In this document: positions 1 through 8,010 of the stretch, piece after piece
Layout of the letters: every line of letters starts with the position of its first letter
How positions within the stretch are numbered: the first letter of the stretch is position 1
DNA from: Synechococcus sp. GFB01
Lineage (GTDB): Bacteria; Cyanobacteriota; Cyanobacteriia; PCC-6307; Cyanobiaceae
Direction of reading: 5' to 3'
Assembly: GCF_001039265.1 (NCBI RefSeq)
Contig: NZ_LFEK01000052.1
Location: 58-8,067, forward strand
DNA length: 8,010 nt
Made by a program: the position numbers and the translations under genes
The notes under the pieces: model-generated
What the model was told of the DNA's origin: nothing
Seen by the model: the letters and a program-made list of their open reading frames with translations, nothing else
Databases searched by the model: none

Positions 1-1
1 C

Positions 2-658
2 GGGGGGTCCTCCAACCCCGTCTACGACTGGTTCGAGGAGCGTCTTGAGATCCAGGCCATCGCCGATGACATCTCGGCCAAGTATGTGCCCCCCCACGTC
101 AATATTTTCTATTGCCTGGGCGGCATCACCCTGGTCTGCTTCCTGATCCAGTTTGCGACCGGGTTTGCGATGACCTTCTACTACAAGCCCACCGTGGCCG
201 AGGCCTACGCGTCGGTGCAGTACCTGATGACCGACGTGAGCTTCGGCTGGCTGATCCGCTCCATCCATCGCTGGAGCGCCTCGATGATGGTGCTGATGCT
301 GATCCTGCACGTGTTCCGCGTGTACCTCACCGGCGGCTTCAAGCGGCCGCGCGAGCTCACCTGGGTCACCGGTGTGACCATGGCTGTGATCACCGTGAGC
401 TTTGGCGTCACCGGTTACTCCCTTCCCTGGGATCAGGTGGGTTACTGGGCCGTGAAGATCGTCAGCGGCGTGCCCGCAGCCGTGCCGGTGGTCGGCGATT
501 TCATGGTCGAGCTCCTGCGCGGAGGCGAGAGCGTCGGTCAGGCCACCCTCACCCGCTTCTACAGCCTCCACACCTTCGTCATGCCCTGGCTGCTGGCGGT
601 GTTCATGCTCATGCACTTCCTGATGATCCGCAAGCAGGGCATCTCCGGTCCCTTGTGA
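2..658 (+). CDS. petB: cytochrome b6 of the b6f complex, N-terminus cut by window edge
   Basis: PetB carries the b hemes of the cytochrome b6f complex in the thylakoid membrane and takes part in plastoquinol oxidation and reduction. Reading in frame from base 2 gives 218 residues that match the family throughout. The four bis-His heme ligands are present at H89 and H103 (RSIHRW, LILHVFR) and H190 and H205 (SLHTF, LMHFLM). The cysteine that binds the extra heme c' (FYCLGG) is C38, codon 113-115. The C-terminus GISGPL is the usual one. The four-helix membrane profile is intact and the frame is unbroken. The start codon is not visible. The first codon in the window is GGG, at about the place where 218-residue homologues begin with Met, so the true start is probably one or a few codons upstream. 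petD follows after 75 nt, the standard petBD operon. Confidence 0.97.
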   Translation, partial: GGSSNPVYDWFEERLEIQAIADDISAKYVPPHVNIFYCLGGITLVCFLIQFATGFAMTFYYKPTVAEAYASVQYLMTDVSFGWLIRSIHRWSASMMVLMLILHVFRVYLTGGFKRPRELTWVTGVTMAVITVSFGVTGYSLPWDQVGYWAVKIVSGVPAAVPVVGDFMVELLRGGESVGQATLTRFYSLHTFVMPWLLAVFMLMHFLMIRKQGISGPL

Positions 659-733
659 TCCTGTGTCGATCGGTTCCTCCTGGCACCGACTCCCCCCTTC
701 CACGCCTAGCCTCCACCCACCGGCTCCACAGCC

Positions 734-1214
734 ATGCACATCCTCAAGAAGCCTGATCTCACCGATCCCGCTCTGCGGGCCAAGCTGGCCAAGGGAATGG
801 GCCATAACTACTACGGTGAGCCCGCCTGGCCCAACGATCTGCTCTATATGTTCCCGGTCGTGATCCTGGGAACGATCGGTTGCCTGGTGGGTCTGGCGGT
901 CCTTGACCCGGCCATGCTGGGCGACAAGGCCGATCCGTTCGCCACCCCTCTGGAGATCCTCCCCGAGTGGTATCTCTATCCGGTTTCCAGATTCTCCGGG
1001 TGGTGCCCAACAAGCTGCTTGGCATTGCTCTGCAGACCATGATTCCCCTGGCTTGATGCTGGTTCCCTTCATCGAGAGCTTCAACAAGTTCCAGAATCCC
1101 TTTCGCCGCCCTGTGGCCATGGCGGTCTTTCTGTTCGGCACTGTTGTCACCATCTATCTCGGAATCGGTGCAGCTCTTCCGATCGATAAATCGCTCACCC
1201 TCGGCCTGTTCTGA
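734..1214 (+). CDS. petD: cytochrome b6f subunit IV, with two apparent frameshifts
   Basis: PetD is the three-helix partner of PetB and contributes to the quinol-oxidation site. The start MHILKKPDL and residues 1-84 are in frame, including the PEWY motif at residues 77-80 (E78 is the key glutamate). After YPV the frame shifts at the T-run 984-986 (TTT where TTTT restores F85-Q-I-L). It shifts again at 1050-1051 (GG where GGG restores the P-L-G-L-M-L stretch). With both bases restored the gene encodes 160 residues, the normal length, ending LTLGLF. The span is 481 nt, exactly two short of the 483 expected. No clear Shine-Dalgarno precedes the ATG, and the 75-nt gap after petB is C-rich with no other feature seen. 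Conservation past both breaks argues for sequencing error. A genuine pseudogene of this essential subunit is unlikely unless a second copy exists. Confidence 0.93.
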
Positions 1215-1261
1215 ATCCCAATCCAGGATTTCCGCAGAACCCTGCATCCTCTGGTTTTCCC

Positions 1262-1287
1262 GCCGCGACCTCGGTCGCGGCTTTTTT
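1262..1287 (+). terminator. intrinsic terminator of petBD
   Basis: A perfect 8-bp GC-rich stem (GCCGCGAC 1262-1269 with GTCGCGGC 1274-1281) has the tetraloop CTCG and is followed directly by six T (1282-1287). It lies 48 nt after the petD stop. On the minus strand the stem is followed by GGGAAAACC rather than a T-run, so it should not act as an efficient terminator for the convergent invertase gene. Confidence 0.92.
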
Positions 1288-1298
1288 GTGGCGTCCGC

Positions 1299-2744
1299 TC
1301 AGGTGTCGATGTCGAGCACGCTCACGTCATCGGTCTTGATCCGCAGGAAGTGATGCAGCAGCAGGAAGCCCACGATCGTCCAGGTCTGGTAGGTGCGGGC
1401 CTGCTGGCCTATCCAGGTGCCGGTCGGGCCATCGAAATACTCAGCCCACTGCTGGCGCGGCAGTTGATTCAGCTGGCTCCAGTAGCACTCTTCCAGCATG
1501 GCCTTCATCTGGCCCATCAACAGCAGGTCGGCCGCCGGGTGCTTGCGCTCGTGGAGCAGGATGGCCCCCCCCAGATACCAGAGCAGGCTCGGCCAGTGGC
1601 CGCCGTTGTGATACGACCAGGGCCAGTTCTTGGGATCGGAACCCGTCTTGTTGATCCATTCCTCCTGTTCCATGGGGGGATGGCAGATGCGCATCGGCAT
1701 CTGGGCCATCAGATGGCTGCGGTTGTGCAGCACCAGCCGGAACAGGGCGCGTTGCTGGGGTGCGGAGAGCAGGCCGAACAGGCTGGCGAGTGAATTGCCC
1801 AGCTGTAGAAGCGGAAATCCGGCCGGCCGGTTCGCATGTTGCCGATCAGGTATCCGCCGCGGTTATCCAGCCAGTCCTGCAGCCAGGGAGGCACCACCTG
1901 AGGTTGCACGTTGAATTCGTTTTCGTGCTGATCCTCCCCGTACTGCTCGGTGGGCGTCGCCTGAGCACCTGCATGGTCTTGCTGGTGACCCAGTAGTGCT
2001 TGAGCAGAAACGAACGCAGATCGTGCAGCCACTGGCGGGTGAGCACCAGACGCTGCTCCAGCAGCCGGCTCATGGCGGTGCGCTGGGCCAGCTCCATCAG
2101 ATGACAACAGCTGCGCAGGCATCCGTAGAGCAGCACCTCCACCTCCAGAGGCGCTCCCCACACATCCATGGGGCGATCAATCATGAAGGCGCAGTCGGGC
2201 ACGAACAGCACCGGCGTGCCCTCGAAGGTGGGGTGCAGCACCAGATCCAGCAGCAGCTGCACGCCTCTCTGAACCTGTTGGCTGGCCCGAAGTCCAGATC
2301 GCGGCTCCTCTGCACGTAGAGCCAGCAGAGCACCGGCCACCAGAGGCTGGCGTCCACCGAGGTGATCCGCCCGATCGAGCGCTGGCCATAGTCGGCCACC
2401 AGATTGCCGTTCGCCTCCTCCACGAAGCTGGTGGGAAAGACACCGCGGGTCTGGTAGCTGCTGCTCTGGAGGTCGAGGCAGATGGTCAGGAAGTTGCGCA
2501 CGATGTCGGTGCGCCCCTGCAGCAGCAGGTAGATCATCACCGGCACGTTGTCGCGCAGGAACACCTCGCCGTAGTTGGCGGCGTCGCTGAGGCGTGGGTG
2601 TTGAAGTGCGGCCACCGACCCCACCAGCTGGCCGCGAACCCGCACGAGGGTTCGCTCGAATTGCTCCCGGGCTCTGGCCACCACGGCTTCCTCCCGGGAG
2701 CTCGGCCTCACCCGCAGTTGTTCCTGGCTGAACTGGCGTGCCAT
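1299..2744 (-). CDS. GH100 neutral/alkaline invertase, with three apparent frameshifts
   Basis: This gene encodes a cytosolic-type neutral/alkaline invertase (glycoside hydrolase family 100, six-hairpin alpha-barrel fold) that hydrolyses sucrose to glucose and fructose. The chosen start is the ATG at 2744-2742 (MARQFSQEQL), just before the conserved N-terminal region. It has only a weak AGG-type ribosome site. The motif SVDASLWWPVL holds D131, which aligns with the catalytic Asp of Anabaena InvA. WAEYFDG near the C-terminus holds the catalytic Glu (E436 after repair), and the conserved SYHNGGHWP and YQTWTIVGF motifs are present. The frame breaks near 2274-2278, at 1952-1954 (GGG on plus; CCCC expected on the coding strand) and near 1802 (AGCTG where AGCCTG is expected). 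Restoring one base at each site gives about 482 residues, near family length. Family-like sequence continues through all breaks, so error is likelier than decay. It converges on petD and diverges from rrn. No signal peptide is seen. Sucrose specificity is inferred from the family. Confidence 0.9.
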
Positions 2745-2868
2745 CGGGACCTGCGTCGGAGGCTGCAGCCTCGTCTTGCCGCACCTTAGGGAGCCTGTCC
2801 TGATTGGGCAGCAACCCAGTCAGCAGGAGGGTTTCGGCAGCGTTGGCGCTGGGATCTGAGGGGAAGCC

Positions 2869-2899
2869 TTGACGACCTTGCGGTGGCCTGTGCTACGTT
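2869..2899 (+). promoter_or_regulatory. candidate rRNA operon promoter
   Basis: TTGACG (2869-2874) is a close match to the sigma-70 -35 box. After a 19-nt spacer comes TACGTT (2894-2899) as a weak -10, followed by a GC-rich discriminator, a trait of stringently controlled rRNA promoters. This is the only good -35 seen between the divergent invertase start (2744) and the leader. The predicted start site is about 2905. The long spacer and poor -10 make the exact assignment tentative. The 124 nt between the invertase start and this -35 hold no gene and must also contain the invertase promoter, which I could not identify. Confidence 0.5.
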
Positions 2900-2974
2900 A
2901 TTGGACTGCGCACCGGAAGCGGAGCGCGGCTTACGACGAGGAGGCGAGAGCCGACGGTGTTGTAAGTTTTCTGG

Positions 2975-2990
2975 GTCGCCGGGAGGCGAC
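2975..2990 (+). other. leader hairpin with GGGA tetraloop
   Basis: GTCGCC (2975-2980) pairs perfectly with GGCGAC (2985-2990) across a GGGA loop, a GNRA-type tetraloop. It sits about 70 nt into the predicted leader RNA. A local fold of this stability is typical of structured leaders; no specific role can be assigned. Confidence 0.7.
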
Positions 2991-3066
2991 GGTCACCGAG
3001 AGCTCAGGGAGCGAGGACGAGAGTCCAAGCGGACGTGAGTGGAGGTGGCAGCACCTGGACAACTGA

Positions 3067-3082
3067 GAAGTTTAGGAACTGA
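3067..3082 (+). other. leader arm of long-range pre-16S stem
   Basis: The 16 nt GAAGTTTAGGAACTGA are the exact reverse complement of 5092-5107 in the spacer. Upstream, 3053-3059 (ACCTGGA) can add seven more pairs with 5109-5115, including one G-U, across an asymmetric internal loop. Together they would bracket the 16S transcript as an RNase III-type processing stem does. A local hairpin (TGACGC 3080-3085 with GCGTCA 3093-3098) overlaps its 3' edge and could compete. Confidence 0.7.
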
Positions 3083-3194
3083 CGCTTTCACGGCGTCACC
3101 GTTTCGAGGCTTGATCTTGAGGTTTTCCCGAGAGGGGAGGCGGAAAGAGTGGCCGAGAGGATGGTGGCAGAAGCAAGCCGTGAGGGTGTGAGGT

Positions 3195-3219
3195 CCCGTC
3201 AAAACAAACAAGCGACGGG
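3195..3219 (+). other. leader hairpin
   Basis: CCCGTC (3195-3200) pairs with GACGGG (3214-3219) across a 13-nt A-rich loop. It has no U-run, so it is not a terminator. It is probably part of the leader fold. Confidence 0.55.
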
Positions 3220-3350
3220 GAACTGCGAGCGAGAGCGGTGAGCCTTCTCACGAGGCGAGCTGCTGAAACGAGCTGGCGGGAACCTGATCGCGACCGGATC
3301 TGAGATCTGGGAGAGACAAGGGAGGAGAAATCGGAAGATTTTGAATTCAG

Positions 3351-3364
3351 TGCACTCTTTGAAC
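3351..3364 (+). promoter_or_regulatory. boxA-like antitermination site in leader
   Basis: TGCACTCTTTGAAC resembles bacterial rrn boxA (for example TGCTCTTTAACA in E. coli, or TGTTCTTTGAAAAC in Bacillus spacers) apart from an extra AC. boxA in nascent RNA is bound by NusB-NusE to keep polymerase resistant to termination. It lies about 140 nt before 16S. The call rests on motif similarity and a plausible position only. Confidence 0.4.
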
Positions 3365-3500
3365 CCTTCTGTCAGAGGAAGGAGGCTCCAACTGCAGGGA
3401 GAGCCGAGAGGCTTGAGACTGTGGGTGACGAGCAAGTCAGATTGAGAGCGGCTTGAGTTGAGCGAGAGTTTAATTCAGGTTGATCAAGAGGATCTGACCT

Positions 3501-4977
<1,477 letters not shown>

Positions 4978-4993
4978 CAGGGAGACAACAACT

Positions 4994-5033
4994 GACTCTG
5001 ATGTTTCATCCACATTGTGATGAAACCAAAGTC
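4994..5033 (+). other. D1-type spacer hairpin after 16S
   Basis: GTTTCATC (5003-5010) pairs with GATGAAAC (5019-5026) across an 8-nt loop. An outer GACT/AGTC pair (4994-4997 with 5030-5033) extends it past an internal loop. Its position 17 nt after 16S corresponds to the D1-D1' helix used in cyanobacterial spacer taxonomy. Confidence 0.7.
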
Positions 5034-5064
5034 CTGTCATCTCGATGGTCGATCGGTACCTCAG

Positions 5065-5090
5065 CCTGACAGCTCTAGCGGCTGATCAGG
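5065..5090 (+). other. spacer hairpin beside long-range stem
   Basis: CCTGA (5065-5069) pairs with TCAGG (5086-5090), and CAGC (5070-5073) pairs with GCTG (5081-5084), with a bulged A at 5085 and a 7-nt loop. It ends one base before the 16-nt leader complement and could stack on that helix. Confidence 0.6.
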
Positions 5091-5091
5091 T

Positions 5092-5107
5092 TCAGTTCCT
5101 AAACTTC
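5092..5107 (+). other. spacer arm of long-range pre-16S stem
   Basis: TCAGTTCCTAAACTTC is an exact 16-nt reverse complement of leader 3067-3082, about 115 nt after the 16S 3' end. Pairing would close a loop of about 2.0 kb containing all of 16S. Role as a processing stem is inferred from position and from the known arrangement in other bacteria. Confidence 0.7.
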
Positions 5108-5137
5108 GTCTAGGTCACCCCAAAGGGATGTTGAAAG

Positions 5138-5172
5138 TCGGCTTTGATTGAATTGATCAAGGCTGATTTTTT
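5138..5172 (+). terminator. terminator-like hairpin inside the rRNA spacer
   Basis: An 11-bp stem (5138-5148 with 5156-5166, including two G-U pairs) with loop TGAATTG is followed at once by six T (5167-5172). The shape is that of an intrinsic terminator, yet it lies in the middle of the rrn operon, 26 nt before tRNA-Ile. It may be an attenuator passed by boxA-dependent antitermination, or a processing hairpin. The stem is only moderately GC-rich and could extend into the U-run. Confidence 0.5.
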
Positions 5173-5198
5173 GATGTTACTGAGAGGTCGAAACTCCT

Positions 5199-5272
<74 letters not shown>

Positions 5273-5281
5273 TTCGTGTTT

Positions 5282-5354
5282 GGGGGTTTAGCTCAGTTGG
5301 TAGAGCGCCTGCTTTGCAAGCAGGATGTCAGCGGTTCGAGTCCGCTAACCTCCA
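5282..5354 (+). tRNA. tRNA-Ala (anticodon UGC)
   Basis: This is a 73-nt cloverleaf. Acceptor GGGGGTT (5282-5288) pairs with AACCTCC (5347-5353) with one G-U, and the discriminator is A5354. The anticodon stem CCTGC/GCAGG encloses loop TTTGCAA with anticodon TGC at 5315-5317. The T-arm GGTTCGAGTCC is present. CCA is not encoded. Only nine bases separate it from tRNA-Ile. Confidence 0.98.
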
Positions 5355-5384
5355 TGCCACGCTCTGCGCACTGCCAGACCCTCA

Positions 5385-5422
5385 AGTCGAACGCGACGGA
5401 GACGTCGCCAGGAACTTCGACT
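5385..5422 (+). other. spacer hairpin with GAGA tetraloop
   Basis: The inner stem GCGACG (5393-5398) pairs with CGTCGC (5403-5408) across GAGA, a GNRA loop. The outer stem AGTCGA (5385-5390) pairs with TCGACT (5417-5422). There is no U-run. It lies 30 nt after tRNA-Ala, in the V2/boxB part of the spacer. Confidence 0.65.
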
Positions 5423-5460
5423 GGGATGACCAAGATCAGTGCAGCTGATGATTTCAGCCT

Positions 5461-5487
5461 CCAATCATTCCTGATCAGGTTGATTGG
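5461..5487 (+). other. spacer hairpin upstream of boxB
   Basis: CCAATCA (5461-5467) pairs with TGATTGG (5481-5487). The apex contains the palindrome CCTGATCAGG (5470-5479), which could pair internally or between transcripts. It stands three bases before the boxB hairpin. Confidence 0.6.
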
Positions 5488-5489
5488 AT

Positions 5490-5530
5490 GCTGAACTCAA
5501 GGCTCTGAGAGATCGGAGTCTGTGTTCAGC
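5490..5530 (+). promoter_or_regulatory. boxB-type hairpin
   Basis: GCTGAAC (5490-5496) pairs with GTTCAGC (5524-5530). After a small mismatch the stem continues with GGCTCTG (5501-5507) against CGGAGTC (5514-5520), including two G-U pairs, and a 6-nt loop. It lies directly before boxA, the standard boxB-boxA order of cyanobacterial spacers. Confidence 0.75.
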
Positions 5531-5532
5531 GC

Positions 5533-5551
5533 GAACCTTGACAACTGCATA
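5533..5551 (+). promoter_or_regulatory. boxA antiterminator and D4 motif
   Basis: GAACCTTGACAA (5533-5544) followed by CTGCATA (5545-5551) closely matches the boxA and D4 motifs conserved in cyanobacterial 16S-23S spacers. It is related to the CTTTGAAAACT boxA of other bacteria. It should recruit Nus factors before 23S transcription. Confidence 0.85.
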
Positions 5552-5558
5552 GGTGAGT

Positions 5559-5631
5559 CTGGAAAGAAAGCATCTCATGGATGTCCAGTGAGAACTGGCG
5601 TTCTATTGAGTTTAGAGCCGAGACTTTCCAG
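5559..5631 (+). other. pre-23S hairpin with nested GAGA stem-loop
   Basis: CTGGAAAG (5559-5566) pairs with CTTTCCAG (5624-5631). Inside it, CCAGT (5585-5589) pairs with ACTGG (5594-5598) across a GAGA loop. It follows boxA/D4 and is part of the D5-side fold ahead of 23S. Confidence 0.6.
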
Positions 5632-5657
5632 TGTTCTTCTGATCCCGCCGAGATCGG

Positions 5658-5672
5658 GAGTTTGATCCTGGC
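5658..5672 (+). repeat. 15-nt copy of the 16S 5' end in the spacer
   Basis: GAGTTTGATCCTGGC is identical to 16S bases 3509-3523, the conserved 5' segment used as the 27F priming site. It lies 106 nt before 23S. Here it takes part in a local hairpin: GTTTGA (5660-5665) pairs with TCAAAC (5675-5680). Confidence 0.8.
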
Positions 5673-5777
5673 ATTCAAACCGGATTGTCAATCAGTGGTC
5701 CAAAAGCCAGTGAGGAGCAATCAAGGTGAATCTTGGAGAATGGGCCTCAACAGCCTGAAGCACTGGGAAGATACATT

Positions 5778-8010
<2,233 letters not shown>

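Larger units (their letters stand above)
2905..3500 (+). other. 16S rRNA leader (untranslated, about 600 nt)
   Basis: No convincing gene lies between the candidate promoter and 16S. The reading frames that cross it are short, on both strands, and resemble no protein I know. The stretch is purine-rich and holds several local hairpins, a 16-nt segment complementary to the ITS, and a boxA-like motif. This is what is expected of a long cyanobacterial pre-rRNA leader. The left boundary depends on the tentative promoter call. Confidence 0.7.
4978..5198 (+). other. ITS, 16S to tRNA-Ile segment
   Basis: This is a non-coding transcribed spacer of 221 nt. It contains the D1-like hairpin just after 16S, a second bulged hairpin, the right arm of the long-range leader stem, and a terminator-like hairpin with a U-run. 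Each is listed separately. No reading frame of interest is seen. Confidence 0.85.
5355..5777 (+). other. ITS, tRNA-Ala to 23S segment
   Basis: This is a non-coding spacer of 423 nt with a chain of hairpins, boxB- and boxA-type elements, and a 15-nt copy of the 16S 5' end (all listed separately). Open frames that overlap it run through tRNA or 23S and are not genes. Confidence 0.85.

Noticed and set aside
112..1247. Overlapping frames across petB and petD on both strands (112-756 plus, 759-1247 minus)
   Set aside because: They are shadows of petB/petD; their Arg/His/Pro-rich composition is typical of out-of-frame GC-rich DNA.
1350..2319. Plus-strand frames opposite the invertase
   Set aside because: They are antisense shadows; the minus strand has clear GH100 motifs.
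2869..3066. 65-residue plus-strand frame at the start of the leader
   Set aside because: It begins on the TTG of the probable -35 box, has no ribosome site, and reads through leader hairpins.

Overview
The window comes from a picocyanobacterium of the Synechococcus/Cyanobium group. The evidence is an almost family-identical cytochrome b6 and subunit IV pair (petB-petD), a cyanobacterial GH100 neutral invertase, 16S and 23S rRNA with cyanobacterial signatures, and a 16S-tRNA-Ile-tRNA-Ala-23S operon. The protein genes are GC-rich with strong third-position G/C preference, which fits Cyanobium or subcluster-5 Synechococcus better than low-GC Prochlorococcus. The species cannot be fixed from memory.

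Layout. 2-658: petB, missing only its extreme N-terminus at the window edge. 734-1214: petD, complete in content but broken by two apparent single-base deletions. 1262-1287: a strong intrinsic terminator closing petBD. 1299-2744, minus strand: a GH100 invertase of about 482 residues, broken by three apparent single-base deletions. About 2745-2905: a divergent promoter region with a candidate rrn promoter. About 2905-3500: a roughly 600-nt untranslated rRNA leader with hairpins and a boxA-like site. 3501-4977: 16S rRNA. 4978-5777: an 800-nt internal transcribed spacer (ITS) with tRNA-Ile(GAU) and tRNA-Ala(UGC), several hairpins, and boxB/boxA antitermination elements. 5778 to the end: 23S rRNA, cut off by the window near the P-loop region.

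How the parts work. PetB and PetD form the membrane core of the cytochrome b6f complex, which moves electrons from plastoquinol to plastocyanin or cytochrome c6. The invertase splits sucrose, a compatible solute and storage sugar in these cells. The rrn operon is transcribed away from the invertase. The leader and spacer probably fold back on each other: a 16-bp perfect complement links leader 3067-3082 to spacer 5092-5107 and would bracket 16S for processing. The spacer also holds a terminator-like hairpin with a U-run just before tRNA-Ile, so read-through antitermination may matter here.

Most important caution: all five coding breaks are single missing bases in short homopolymers with conserved protein on both sides. 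Similar one-base losses appear in 16S and 23S at positions that are nearly or fully universal. This pattern points to sequencing or consensus error rather than gene decay. I found no mobile element, CRISPR array or novel gene system; the window is a core-genome region. The less usual observations concern rRNA leader and spacer structure.
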